A stretch of 64,000 nucleotides of DNA from positions 4,193,595 through 4,257,594 of the forward strand of contig NW_008708986.1 in NCBI RefSeq assembly GCF_000327385.1. The letters are read 5' to 3'. Positions 1 to 15,400 of this stretch are shown here, piece by piece. Origin of the DNA: Lottia gigantea (Eukaryota; Mollusca; Gastropoda; Lottiidae). The notes under the pieces are model-generated. The model searched no databases and had not been told where the DNA came from. It saw nothing but the letters and a program-made list of their open reading frames with translations. The position numbers and the translations under genes are program-made. Every line of letters begins with the position of its first letter. Within the stretch, counting starts at the first letter, position 1.

Positions 1-349
1 CTATAACTTTACATTGGATTTGACTACAACCGCTTGTACTTCTTGTTCAAGGTTAACTTCTGATCCCTGTATAACAAGGCATGAATTGGATTCTCTTTCT
101 ATTTATACAATATTATCCTCGAATATTGCAATCAAAGTTATCAAACACAAAATTTAGAACACTTATTTTACACAAAGCTTCATACAGTTGCGGGTAACGA
201 AAGGTTTCACATGAGTGAACAAGAATTTGAATTATTCTGAGAAACACAAATATTATGAGGTTAAGAAAATATAGAGTCGAATGAAATGAAGTTGTATTTT
301 GATATTTACAAGAAAGTTTTTAAGGAACACTTTCTGTCAGTTGGCCGGT

Positions 350-406
350 TTATACGAATTCATCTTTTCTACAACACAAGACGAAGGCAGCGATGATAAC
401 TACGAT
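350..406 (-). other. Tetraspanin alternative terminal exon b (duplicate of exon a)
   Basis: Acceptor GTTTACAG precedes 18 codons and a TAA at 350-352. It encodes a second version of the TM4 end, with AAF and LCCR in the same places as exon a, but a different tail, KDEFV. It is also in phase 0. Exons a and b are clearly tandem duplicates of one terminal exon. The last four residues D-E-F-V resemble a class III PDZ ligand, while exon a ends Y-Q-A, which does not. That functional reading is inference. Confidence 0.72.
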
Positions 407-3400
407 CTGTAAACATAAAAACATTTAAATATTTAGTACAATATCTACAAAGATGGTAATCCTTTTCGTAAGGAAACATTTCGAACAACTTTAAGTCGAT
501 ATATTATATTTTCGACACATGTTGAGTCGATGACAGGACAGAAGTAGCGTAGTATTGGCCGGATAATTGAGGCATTCTAATTCTTCGGATAGTGCTTGTA
601 AAAATCTCCTACTGATCTTATCTTTCAGAGAGTCCACATATAAACGTTGTGGGGTAACTAGGAACATAACATTGTACAATGCTATTTCAATTGACCACAC
701 CAAGAAGCAAGGAAATCACGATTACAGCTTCTTGCAAGTTGCCAAGTTGCAGTGATCTAGTTATATTCAAAGCAGCGATAACCCTTTTATTTTTTATCAT
801 GTGCTATTCAGACATTTTGGTTCATGAAGACACCGAGGTAGAGGGACACGTCAATTCATTCCGAAAACAGAATTTTCCTTATTCATCGACATGATTACTG
901 TGAAAACTGACATGCGTAAAATTTCAGTTGACCAGAAAGTTTAGATTATATCATTCGACCCGCCAATTGACGGAAAGACGCTTTGTGTTAATGATTTTGG
1001 AGAAATAAGGGGTAACCCACCCCCTCTCGTCAGCTACTGAGAACTAAACTAAATACATGCTTAGTTAAATGAATCGGTATAGTGAATAATTTATAAATAG
1101 CAAATAATACCTGTTACAAAATGAATGGTTAAAAAAGCAAAAAAATGAAAATTATGCTTGGTAGTCATCACTTCTACAGCATAAACAGAAGGCAGCCAAA
1201 ATAACAATGATCTGTAACAAATAATATCAATGGTAGAAGAAGGGAAAACAAAATGGGTGAACTCCAAAACAAATAAGCTTCATTACCCTTGATGACTTAA
1301 ATTTGGATATTTTAAGCAATTGACATATCCTTATATTTGTAACTCTTAATATCCAGATTTTTATCTAACGCCAGGAGACTCTTAACTCCTTAATGAATTT
1401 TCAGGTTTGCCATAGGCAAGAGTAACCTAGAACTTTATAGCGAACACAAACACCGTGTCAATTTAGCTACTGTATTCAGAAAGTGCTACTATATAAAATT
1501 TCAGGTGAGCTAACATGCGATAAGTAAAACAGTTACATGCTAAAAGAGGATAAACTGCATGCATTAAATGAAACAAAAAATTTAATGAAATTATATGGGA
1601 ATGTAAAAAAGAATTAGTGTTATTAGACGCTGAAAGAGTAAAATAACTTTGGTCTTATCAGACCATAGCTGTCCTCATGTCTAACCTATAGTCAAACCTT
1701 CCGATGTTCATGTGAAGCAAACGTTTACAAGAGATATCTTGAACTTACCTCAATAAGAACAATTACTACAGCTACACCAATAGCTACTGCTGTGTAATGA
1801 GAGATGGAATCTTGTAGAGCTGTGTAACATCCCTAGAAACATAAAGACATGCCATAACAATACTCTTTGAATTAACCATTAAAAAGATTAGATGCCGCGA
1901 CCTTGGACTCGAAGTTAAAAATTACTGCATATAGTAGCAAAAACCTTTCAGTAATCAAAGGCAGCTAATCGCTAAGCAGAAAACCTACCCAAAACCAAGG
2001 ATCAATAATTTTCAACTAAAATTGAAGACTTGGGACCTCGTCTGTCCTCTTTTTTTACACCATACATGTTAATAACACATTTGTCTGCGTTCAGTTGTCC
2101 ATTCTTTGCCAAAATAGTTTTGTTAAAACATTTCATCAAGCGATAGGTCGCCTATAAAAATATCATGCTAAGATTTATATTTTAAACTTAACAATGGTAT
2201 CGATAAATGAAGTGACCAGATTCTCAGTTAACATATTAAACATATTATATTTGACACATTGTGGCTTTAAGTTCCGTACCTGCTCAGTTCTGTGCCAGTT
2301 ATGGCATCATATTGCAAATTATATCATAAACTTACATCTATGTATGCATTTTTTTCGGTTGGAGTGGTCAAACATACTATGTGGTCCGTATAATTTGCCT
2401 TTTCTGCATTTTCATAATCAAAATTTTTACAACAACCAATTGGAATCTGTTCTGGTATGTTTTTTGGGGGAAATTTAAAACCTTCCACTCGACCACTCTT
2501 AAAGTCAGTGTAGTTATATACGCCACAACATTCGAACTGAAAGCAAAAACGAATTAGGTTTAAAACAATATATCAATATGGATGTTTAGCTTTTTGAACC
2601 GTTTGGACATCATATAAAATACTTTAACATGATGCTTCCTTTCTTAAATCAAATATACAATATCCATAAAATTTCCTCGCCCATTTAAATTCAGCATAGG
2701 GGGAATCGCAGCGTACATATTGTGCGATAATTATCTTACCGTTGACCAGATAGCATTAAACGATTTAGAAAGGGAGTCTTCGCTGTTTGGTTTATATTTC
2801 TCCAGTGATTTCAGCAGACCTTTCTGTAACACGTCCTTTGCATCCCCTCCTTTAATAAGTGCAACAGCAACCACGGCAATTTCCGCAATCAAAATTATTA
2901 TTACAATTAGAGCATACTGAAATTAGAAACGAAAAGCATAAACATAATTATACAATACAATTTTTTTATATTCTAGCCGGGAAAGCATGGTTCCTGGCTC
3001 TGGAATTTTTCCTTGTCGATATTAGGTAGATTTTTGATAAGCAAAAACCATTTATTAAATGGCTGTGTTTCGTGCCAATATAAACCAGTAGGAAATCTAG
3101 AAAAAAAATATGAAAAAATACTCACAATGACCAAAAGAACCTTCGATTTACAGCAAGCTCCACTACAACCAAGTAAAGCCACCAAAATTATAATAACGCC
3201 CAATATGATAAGACCTATGCCTAACGTACTACCAGCTTGATCTAAATTAAAGTCACTGCTTCCGCTTTCATTGACCAAGGCATCTTTAATAGGGTCAAAG
3301 TTTACTTTGAAGACTATACCAACTACCAAAATAGATAAACCAATTAACTGAAAACATAAAATGTATATGTTTAAGTTGAAAGAAGATTGAAATTCTGATG

Positions 3401-6400
3401 ATGCTGAATTTTGCTGTGTTTTGCTTTAAGTTTGTATTCTCACAATATGAACTTCGGATTGTGTTTAATATTAAGGTTTGTTAAGATAGGTTTGGTCTAG
3501 CCTTTACATTTGCGGGGTAGGACAAACAGAAGGTGCGAAAATCAATCTACAGACTCTTGAAGTTATTCTAATAATTACATTAAACATGTTGTGGGAGATA
3601 CAAACGACAGATTTGAAAATTACGTCTCAATTTACCACTTATAGGGGTAATAATCCAGTAGACGAGATATTGATATAGCAGAATCAATATTGATTTATGG
3701 GTTCAAAGATTAACCCTGAATATTCACAGAGTTTTGTTAAATCTGATTAATCTACAACAATAGCTATTTATATTATATTAATATGTGTTATATCTTAATA
3801 TCTTTGTGGACTAGAAACTATAATTGGCAGATCACATTACTCTGTAATGCAGGCCTTTTCGACAAATTGGGAAGTATTTGCTGGTTGGCCAGAGAGTCAC
3901 AGTCTGAAAATGAACCTTGAAGAAGAGGAACCTATCTAGACAACTTTATGCCATGTTCGAACAGGACTTCGTGTCCAGTAGACTTGATCATAAAATTTGT
4001 GTATTCTGCACTGATTCTAAACACGAACGGTCCAATTTAATATACTTGAAACTTATTAACGACATTGGAATGCGTATGATTTTGTTTTGATTCGAAATAT
4101 CTTTGATCTACAAGAACGCCATATTCAGAAACAGCCATGGTAACCATCATGTGAATTGACCTCTATTTTATTTAAAAACGATTCCTCTATCCCAAACAAA
4201 ATTTTTAAGATAACGTTTTAAAATTATCATATCAAGCTGATCATGTTGCTAGGCAGGGTTAGATAGAGTAATGTGAGTTACTGATAAAAAGTAACGTCAA
4301 ACTAATTTACTTCAATATTACAGAGTGTTTGAAAAGCTAGAGATACACTAAAAATATTTGCGTTCATGAAATTTATTATCGAAGCATAAGAAGGTAAAAT
4401 GAGTTTTCAGATCGACCTTGCGTCTGAAAGAATCAGGGCGTTATTTGATATCTTACTGTTAGCAATTAATGACATGCAGCTGCTATCCTGCAAATTAAAG
4501 AATCTGATTTGACGACCTTGGCACATTTGCGACTGAATAATAGCAGTTGCCATTTATGCTCATGATCTAATTGATACAATTTTGTCGTACACCTGAGCGG
4601 TCGATATCTGTGATTATACAGCTGATCATAGTTATAAATAGACAGTCGATTTCTCGATTTGAGAAAATCTTTTGAAATGCCGATTTAACTCTTAGTCATA
4701 TTATTATGATGGATCATATTCATCACAAATCAGCCTTGGTCGTGATACGCCTTTTGCGCAAGGGTGGGGAACAATTTAGCCATGCAGTTATTATTAGATG
4801 GGTGTCATTTATAGTTACTTTAATCTTACTTTTCTAAAAAATTGTTTTTGCGGGTTTCCTACATGCCCATCTTTATCCCTTTGCATGGCCTATTATTAGA
4901 TGGATTTTGAGATTTGTTACTTTTTCAAATTTAGATTAGATGATATTGTAGATGTAAGAATCTGCGAGAAATTGACATGGAATTATGTCCTAAGATAAAT
5001 ACAAGAAGCGTAGTGGGGTGTCCCTTAACTCTTTTTAAATTCCTAATGGAAGATAAATGTTATAACATCAGGTGGTCTTTTTAGCCATTTCTCTATGACA
5101 GCGTCCAATTTGTAAATCTTCTATAATAGAAACCCATGTTCTAAACTTTTAAGAAATATCATGTGGATTTAGATAGTCCAAGTAATAGATTAAATATTAA
5201 CCTACCGCCCTGTTGGAGAGTACCGCTAAGTTGTGATACCTCGATAGGAAAAGTTTTTAAGTTTTCTAAAAAACAGATAGTAATATTCATACTAGGTTCA
5301 GATATTTTTATACCATCATAATTATAACGTATTTAAATCATACTCTTTTACAGACCATAGGTTTCTTAAACGTCAACTCTGATTCAAATTCTTGAATTTA
5401 AGTATACTAATAATTTCAGTCTTATCTTAATTGGGGTCAATATATTATCTCTTACACTTTATGATTATGTGTAACACTTATGGCAATCTCCTTATATGGG
5501 AAAGAGATACAATAAAAGGAATTTCATAAAAAGGTTTGAGTAGTTTCCCACCTATCTGATATCTGCATGCAAGTAATGAAATTCTAATTATTGTGGTTGT
5601 GAATAAATAATTAACCTCTGTGGCTTCGAAAATGTTAACACGCGAGCTCTTTTGTTCCATGCAATTGCAAATATTTGGAATGTAGTCTTTAACTTCTTCA
5701 ATGTGGATGAATGTCGGAGAACCTAGATATTTGACCAATTGGGAAAATCTTATCTCTTATCTAATCTCTTCGAACGTATCGATGCGTGAAAATCGCAATC
5801 GCTGCCGAATGCCCATGTTCGACTTATATCATTAATTCGATCTTGTCGATGTCAGCGGTTTATTTTTGTGTCTAGACTGCAACCGATCTGATGAGACCGT
5901 TAGAATTTCCAGTCTATCTTAATGTACAGGTATTAGATCGGATAATCTAGGTTACCATCTGGATTATAATTGCACAATACGAAAAACTTTATATTAGGAT
6001 CATTTAAAGATGTAAAAACCTGCTCTATATCGATCATTATTATTGACATTCTGCCTTCACACTATATTATTTTCCTGTAATGATACATTTACATCGATCA
6101 TTGTATGAAGTTAATTGATAAGCATGTAATTCCGTGTCGTTTCTTCTGTGTTTTATTACGGTCCTATGTTCTTTTTCTATAAAAAGGAATACATACGAAT
6201 GTATAACATCGTCATTAATGTGTAATTACGGCTAAGACTACAACACATGTTCTATCTCTGAACAATTCAGATGAACATAAGTTGTCTGGAAAAGTCAGCC
6301 ACCACTAAATAGTATACCAATTGGGCTAGGCTGTCTTGAATTATACTTACAGTTCCATGTATGTTTCAATGGTTTCTTTTATGTAAAATTGTAGAATTGT

Positions 6401-9400
6401 TCTAATTTGAACTATATGCGCATTTCTAAATATTAATTCTACTACTATCTTTACTGCTAACATAAATTTATTTAGAGGGTTTTTACAAAAAGTGTTTTTA
6501 TATCTAAATTGTATTTAAAGGACATAAAAATTCTAAATGAGTCAACACAATATTTAATTTCAAAACTAGCTAAACATCGATATTTGATCTACATTTTCAA
6601 TATCTTCGATTTCATGCATCATCCGATGATTAAATATTTATTCAGCCGTCAATCAATACTGGTATTTCAAATTTAAAGTTGGATTGTCTTAGATGCTATA
6701 TATCCAATTAACTCATCGTTGATAACTAGTATGCGATTTATGTCTGTGATCGCAAAGAATTCCCTAACTCTCCAAATGTAGTCACAGTGTCTGCGAACAA
6801 ATCTAGCCGAATCTCTAGATTAGTGAACAAGCGTCGAACTTGCTGAGAAATAGAGACCTTTTCCCAGATGATAAGCAACCCAAGAAATTCATCTTCCTTA
6901 GTTGACAAATCACTGAACTTGTTTCAAAACAAAACTTCTAATTTACCAATAATTGTTATCTTCTTCTTATGTGTGGCTATATTCAATCTAATTTAGCTCT
7001 GTATGTAGCAATAATTGCTATCCATTTGAGGTTATATTCAACCGACAATGAAGACTCTTTAATAAAATATAGGTCATTAAGAAATACTTTATTTCCTATC
7101 AGTAATCACACATCAATATGATATAATGTGATTATTCTGTTATGTTGGATGAATTTATCCTCCTTAACTCCTGATAGTTACATTAGGTCCTTTACAGCAT
7201 TTAGTCATTATCACCGACTTTTCCTATTATCACTTTTTTAGGACGTACAGGAAAGTCATGAATGTATGATCGCAAATGTGAAATGGCTGCAAGTATTTAA
7301 GCGAAAGTATCGTCGGAAATGTTCGGAGTATTAAAGAATATAGTCGTTTAGTCAATTCTTTAGCATCTGATAGAGCTCAGTTTCAGCTATGCCTATAATC
7401 TTACCAAAATCATCTCCTGTTTTGTATGCATTTAAGAACAGTCTCAAATTTGAGGGGCACTAACTATCTCAGTCAGATAACTAATATCATGATGATACTG
7501 GCGTTAATTTTGCTTTTTAAACGAGTGATAAAGATAACTGGAATTGAAACCTGTTAGTTGGTCAAGAGTATAGGCTCATTATGACTTTAATATTCTTCAA
7601 TATTCAAATTTTATTACTATTGCTGATACGCCCATATGGAAATGTGGACGTTTATTGCCGTCGCCGCTGTCCGTCGGTCCGTCAACATTTCTTGTGAACA
7701 CAATAGAGACTACAGTTTTCAACTGATTTTAATGAAATTTGGTTTGATCATTTATATTGATGAGATCTTGGTCAAGTTCCAATTTGACGACCTTTCGATG
7801 AACGGTTTTTGAGTAATTGCCCTTGACTTAGGCAATACCGTCAAAATTTGTTTGTAAACACAATAGAGACTACAGTTTTCAACTGATTTTAATGAAATTT
7901 GGTGTGATCATTTATATTGATGAGATCTTGGTCAAGTTTCAATTTGACGTTCTTTCAATGAACGGTTTTTTAGTTATTGCCCTTGACTTAGGAAAAACGC
8001 GTCAAAATTTGTTTGTGAACACATTAGAGACTACAGTTTTCAATTGATTTTAATGAAACATGGTGTGATCATGTATGTTGATGCGATAATTTGATGTATT
8101 TGGGTTATTGACATTGATATTAAATTTCTTTAATATGAGAAAATTCATACTTTAAACACTAAAGACTGTTTTATCATTTCTGACAGCTGCCAGTGGGCGT
8201 ATGTTACCTTGCCTGGCAAGCTTACAAGATACTATAGGTCGTTGTCACAAAAATTGTTACATTAAGTTCGAACAGTCTTAATCGGAAAATCACCAAGAAT
8301 TTACCCCGATTGATTTTACATCATGTGTTATTAATAAGACTGTCATCTTACCTAATTATGTCAATCATCATTTTAAATAATGTAGAGATTTAAGTAGGTA
8401 CTATCGATAATCGCTAATTTTATCCAAGATGAAATATTTGCAGTAATAGCCCTCGCACCTGCCACCAGTTGCTCAGATTTTGTGCGTGAGTGTGGGATGA
8501 AATGATTCTATGGCAAACTTATCTAAATCGTGTTCAGACAATTAATTAAGTTTCCTCGAATGTTCCGGAAGGTAAACAGTTGCTTCATGTTTTAATAACC
8601 AAAAGCATAGAAATTATTCTACATGTTAAATTTACGAGCTCCCTGAAGTGCAATGAATTATAGCCACTTGTCACGGTATAAAATCAAGAATAGTTCAAAT
8701 TTTCACTACATTAAGGCTTTAATAATGTATAAATGGGAATTCCCAGTCACGAATTGTTTACGTGAAAATAGGTCAACAATGTGATAAACAAGAGGATGTA
8801 TGATATGTCAACTGAAATGATTTGTGTCAACTGAAATGTTGGTATATACACAATAGGCCCGCTTTTAAGTAGATTGATGCACATATTGATAAGCGACAAA
8901 GGATATATGACGAGCAGGTCTGATGACAATTCAATCTAAAATGAATTCAAAACAACCTAATGTGTTTTCCGGATAGGAAAAATCGGCATTGAATATAATT
9001 ATTACGTTTCAGGTCTAACAGAATGCGGATAAGCTATAAATTAATTGTCTTCCTTTTAAGACTGGTGTTTTCAACCTTAGTGGGTATTGGAGGGTAAACC
9101 TAAGAGAAATAGTCGTTCCAAAATATGTGTCAGAACGCACCAAAATCAATTCAATATTTGTAAAATTTTCTTGGTAGAACCCTCTCAAACATTCAGGCTT
9201 GAGACTATTATACCCTATTTGTCTCTGTCACCATTGCAGAGAAAAAGCACGAAATAGGAAGGATTTATGGAAGGGGGGGAAAGGGGGGGGGGGAGGGGGT
9301 AATGCAATCCATCAAGAATCCTGAAAGATGTAATAGTAAGAGAAAGGGTGAAGACTCCTGTTCTAAGGATAGTATTTCAGCCTTGAAATTAATTCTCATT

Positions 9401-12400
9401 TGAAACTTCCCCCGCCATATCGACCAACCGGCCGACCGACCGACAATATTATGGTAATATCTGATTACTTGATTCCCAAACCTGTCTGACATTCTACTTT
9501 ATATACAATATAACGACCATGTAATACCTTTTCCTACTAAATTGACACTGATGATCCATAAGGCTCAAATTTACTCCCATTTAATTCTGGAGATTATTTT
9601 CTTCTATGTTCTGAATCACAAGGAGTATAAAAGATATATCAGATTTTGTTCAAATTGCAAACCATGCTTGAATCAGCCGCGAAAACTCATACCTGATGAT
9701 TCTTTTCTTTGAACGAGGTCTTGATTATCGGAATTGTTTTGCTTGTATGGGTTTTTATTAACTGATAATAAAAATTAAGCCCTTTTTACATCATCTTCTT
9801 GCATCCTGCTACACAACCCAACAATTTAACCTGTCAAGAATAATAGCTGGGAACCCCTCGACAAAAAATTTGAAATCTGGCAATAGAACCACACGTTACA
9901 AAAATCTTTAATCATTGTAGTTATTTACTTAGATTATGTAGGAATGGACGGGCGACACAATGGTGTGTCTTACGGTCTCATAAGCATTTGTTTCAAATAA
10001 GAAATATTTTCCATTCGAACACAAATGATTGCGGTTTTAAGGTATCACGTCTGTGGCAATAAAAGGATTCACCAACAAATTGCTTCATCTATCTCGTCGT
10101 GGTGATCTTTAACGTGCTGATTTTGAGAGATATTATAGTGTAAGAAAGCAAACACTATGTACTTCTTTATGAAGTCCTTGAGATGCACGAATTTAATGAG
10201 TAGGTTATACTATAAATAGGTTATTATCGAAGAACAACATTGACGCAGAAGAAAATGTTCTGAAGTATCCTTTGTGTAGTGTAGTGTCATGGCTGCTATT
10301 TAATAAACCATCTGTGATCATATAATTCAAATATATTTTCATTGTGATAGTCGATAAAGAAACTCACTAGAACAAGTTCGGCTTTTATTGTAACTATTGT
10401 ATAATGGTATGAAATAATGACAAAAACTTTCTTACTGTTAAAATAGTGCCCAATACATCAATTATTGTAGAGCAATAATTGTATGAAATATTCAGACAAA
10501 TAGTTATTCCTTACTTAGGTTACTTTAATCGATATACTTTACATTTTAGGCATTTTTTAAGCTCTGGCTGGTTATTATTTGATCTGTGTCGGAACGTGAT
10601 TGACAACAGCAGAAAAAACATGAAAATAGTTTGCTTTTACTATGTTCTGTGTCAGAAATAGTAAAACTTTCCATTTAATGAACACATCAAATTTGACACA
10701 TTTTTCACCATTTGTTTTATGTTGTGATTTTGGTGAAAAACAATGTATTTGCAAAATTACGTTGAAATTTCGAACGTCGTCCTTTAAAGATCTTAGTTAA
10801 ACCATCTAGGTACATTCAAATTGCTTTCAAAGAGTCCGGTAACAAAAACATCAGCGGTAAAGAGATTCGTCGCAACATCACGGCGATAATATTATTCGTA
10901 AAGGTTTAATTATTTATAGTTATTTTTCTGTTAGGAGTCGAATGTTATGAAAAATCAATAGGTATAAAAGCTCCATCTAGTAAATTCGACTCAATTTATA
11001 ACATATATATATATAAACATACAAGGAAATGTCAACTGTCATATTAAAGTGTAAACTAATATTTCAAAAAAATAATACAGTGTATTCGAACTAAATTAGC
11101 TAGCTACACGATATAAAAACTCATCTGAATTATATTTCTCGCGTATGGTGTACGATTATCAGTGTTTCTTCTAGATTCTACTTGCATCGTTCCGCATTTC
11201 TAGCGTATGTCCGTGGAAGGCTGCTTTTAACTGCCACTTTTCCATCAAAAACGTGTTCAAAGTTGTCTATAGTCACAATTAAATTATTTTTTCTGACATG
11301 TCAAAGAAAATTTTGATAGTGACAACCGGGCTTAATTATTCAATAACTCTTGACCAATTATGGTAGCACAATCACAAAAATGCTATTTCGGGCAATGAAT
11401 GTTCGTGTTGTGTCATTTATTGATAAATAATAATAAATTAGACGGTTGGACATTAGAACAGTTCATATAGAAGAACATAGTTTACTTCGTTCTTTGTCTA
11501 GTACACGAACTTAAATATATTCCTTAGGAGGATGGTTCAGTTTGATTGTCTTAGGAAACCAGTTAAATCGACGTCTCAATCTAATTAATTGAGAAAGTCA
11601 ATGTATTTAAAATTGTATGAAACAAAACAATGTAGTGAATGTCGATAATGGAAGATTTTTCTTTGATTTTATCTATGAAGATCGATCTGGCACAATAACA
11701 AAAGGAGACTCTGGCTTGAAGGGAGACATATGATACGGCTCCATAGATTCTAAATCAAGTATAGTCAAAATCGAAAGCATTTCTCAAGTTTACTTATTAC
11801 TTATTTACTCTTATTTCAAGAGGTTGGATACGTTAATTTATTAAAGGAATACTTAATCTTAAAATGGGTATAAAATAACAAAGACTCAAACTTGGTCATA
11901 AGTGTTTATATTCATCAGTTGGACTTATAAGGTGCCATGACTAAAGAATAGAATCTCTATATAAGACCACATATCCATTACACTTAATAATTATTGAAAC
12001 ACCCCTCTGAGCATGTTTGAAAATTACTTAGTTTAATGAATTTTAGAGGGATTCTGTATAGTTATGACACCACGTAAATTCACTGATGATCAATTTTTTG
12101 GTCATCCTAACAGGTACTATACCTATAAGGAATCAATCGATTAGACTGATCATAACAAAAACTACAACAAAAGCATTATTTCGGTCTTTCAAACATTCCA
12201 TGTGCCATGTTCATGAGAGATTTGAAAATGAACTTTTGTGAATGGGTTGCAATGACTAATTTGATATCTGAATTAAGTCATGAGATGAATACGCGAAAAT
12301 CACAAAATAATAAGGATTTATGGGAGAATCAAACAAGGAACCTGAAAGATTAATGGCAACAAAAATGAAAACCCTTGTCGACACATAGATACATGAGCAA

Positions 12401-15400
12401 CCGGCTTCATGAAAGTAAAGCGCAGGGAATTGGACCAACTCGGTAAATATATCAGTCAATATAGGCGTAAACAAGATAAAAGAATTATTAAGTACCGATA
12501 AGCAATGATGAGTAATGTGTAAAATTAACCATATCTACGATGACCTTATTATCGATTTCAATATCAGTAAGATCTGTCCAGGTAACATATTGTCATTTAC
12601 GTGATCAATATCTCGTCCCACACCACTAGTACCTAAACAAATATGGCGTTACGTTACCATGGAATCACGGGGATGTCACTCTCAATAATTGTTAATAACG
12701 ATCGGCGTAAGTTTCGTAAATAAATGGCATTAACCTTTTTCCTAAAATAGAGCTGCCGTGGGTTTGGTACATAAAAGGTCGATTAATTCCAATCTGTTAG
12801 ACAGTCTGTTTACCTGTATGAATACAAATAGTCTGTAATAAGACTTCAACTGAGAGATTGGGAAATACAACTATGGTCTAACCCAGATCGTGGTTTTGAA
12901 ATTTGAAACTATGATATCCATATCATTTATATTGAATGCAGGGCATTGCCATTGGGCTTGTCAACATGGCATACTTTTCAGACAGTCCACTAAGCTGATA
13001 TGTTATTTCGGTATTTTTATTATCACTATCGGACAGATAGTATTAGCCACAATGACAGTGTGGTCAATAAATTAGTAATATTTCAAAACTATACCAATAT
13101 TTCAGCCTAACAACAGAGACTGGTCATTTGATTAATCATTTAATATCTGAACAAAGATATATTGTTATCGTGAAGTAAATGCATATGAAACTGTATGGAC
13201 GACAGCGAAATTTGATCACAATTCAAATAAATGAGGCCAGATTTCAGTAATATGGCACATGGACTGTTTGCAGTTTTGTAGTTTTGGTTGCCACAATGCA
13301 CATGTTACTAGAACAAAAAGGTGCAATTGCTATTAGATATTTTTTCAAGATTAGATGAAAAATCTGTTAAGTTTTATTCTTGACACAAATACTTCTGAAA
13401 TCACTTCACTTTAAGAAACCAGTAAAGAATATAAAACCAGGCGTATCGTTTCCATATAATGAATTATAAACAATGAAGACGATTGTCTATGGTTTACCGT
13501 TAGAAATAACTTTATCGACCTTCGTAAGATTTCTATCTGTAACTAAAGTGTCTGGCCTCTGGATGATTTTAAATGAAGAACAAATTAATTTAGATCAAAA
13601 GCAAAGAAAACTTGAGAAAAACCAGAAAAACCAAACGCGAAGCCATGTTAACTCATAAATTGTATTAACCTTTACCGTAGTGCAATGTAAATCTGATTAT
13701 AGGCCTCCGACATTCCTTAACGTTATATAACATATATTTACAATGGAATTATCAGTTGAAGTCAAATCTTATCATCATCATTATTCTCCAGTCAACCCGA
13801 AGATCTCCTGTCACTGAGTGATTGTTTAGGGCTGCTAAATCCCCACATAAATAATGTCTTGTTAGAGTGAGATGAGAATAGTATTCAAAAAAAACACTGG
13901 CCTAGGTCATGAAGTAGGAAACAAAATCAAAGGATGAGATAGTTGGTGTAAACAATAGCTTAAAATGGTCTTGTGCAATATTTACTAACTATGTGAAATA
14001 CCAGCGACAATTGTTGAATCACACTGTTAATGTGTGACCAGAACAAAGAAATGAAACGATTTTGATCACTCGAGTGATCGATGATTTGTAAACTTGCTTC
14101 CTTTTTCGGATATTATTAATGACCATCTAGGGCCATTGTCACCTATGTGAACACATTGACCGCTTGAAGTGTGGTGCATCTCACAATGGTCAAGGTAGCG
14201 CGAACTTCGTCTTATACCTTGACTTCAATAGTCACTTTTCTGGTATCAATGCAACGGTTTGATTGGATTGTTCGCCATTGAATACAGCAAATCATAGCCC
14301 TCAACAAACAGACTGTAAACATTATGGCTTATTACATTTAGAAACGCCCGTGATACAAGAAAAGTAGCTATTGCAGTCAATGTATAAGACGTATTTCGTG
14401 AATAGATGAATGTAGTGTAGATACCTGACTTTTATCAAATCAGTTTATATTTGAAATTTTTTGTAAGTATGGTTTATATAATTCTGAAGGCTACCAACAT
14501 TCACTTCAGTTGTTATCGTCAGCTCTACATAAAGATATTGACAGAGTATTCGTGATCTACTCCAGAAATCTTATCAAAAGAAAGATTTTAATTAAGGAAT
14601 ATAAAAAGTAACTAGAAGCACGATATATAACAGAGTAAAGAATAACGCAATAAATCTATTAATAATAATTACTCTACTTTGTTGCATTCAAACTGCTTAT
14701 GAAAGAAATCATTCATATTCATTTAGTTTAAGGCAAATAATAAATAGGTCATAGAGACTTTTTGCTTTGTTCTATAATGCTTCAATTTTATGTAAGGCAG
14801 GGACATTGGTTTCGTATTTGGTCATGTCACTGTGTTTGAAATTGTGTAATTTAAGGTTGCAATACAAATTACTTGAGTTTTTGTATGTTTTTTATATCAT
14901 TTGCAACGTACGTAATACGTTTATCATTGTTACGCCGCAATGTTAATGGAAGTGTACGAGGTGCTTTCTTTGCAATTCTTTGATTATCTTATCTTGCGTT
15001 TGGACTTAGAAAAGCTATTGCCTGGAGTGAACTTTAGGTCAAAAGATAGTTTTCGCCGACTTTACTTGACCAATGCCAAAGCAAGGCATTATAAGTTTAT
15101 TTCCATGAATTGGAATTAAATGCCGAAATTACACAGAGAAAGAGTCAAAGGGCCCCAATCATAGTTCATACATGTACATGTATTGGGTCGAGTGAAGTCG
15201 GTGAAAACTTCCATTCTCTTGGTTGTATTATATAAATTCACATATCACTATCAATGCCTCGTTAATATGCAGATATTAAGGACAGAATCATAGTGACATA
15301 TGTTGCAACTCTGAATAATATATTTTTCTAAATGTTATTATTACACATAATGCTGCATAATTTAATATCGATATTACCGTGCCATTATTAAAAGGTTTTC

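Noticed and set aside
1-95. Minus-strand segment after a TTATACAG acceptor-like site, open for about 20 codons to a stop
   Set aside because: No similarity to the tetraspanin tail, no second splice signal and no family match. Too short to call.
2973-3125. Extension of the tetraspanin exon 2 frame past 3126 (Ser-Ile-Phe-Ser-Tyr ...)
   Set aside because: This is intron read-through beyond the GTGAGT donor. The next exon joins cleanly at 2916 and completes TM3.
13473-13658. 61-codon plus-strand open frame rich in Gln, Lys and Asn
   Set aside because: No domain, AT-driven composition, in the middle of a long intron with no promoter or splice context.
14064-14079. Perfect 16-bp palindrome GATCACTCGAGTGATC
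   Set aside because: About one such palindrome is expected by chance in a window this long, and it is isolated.
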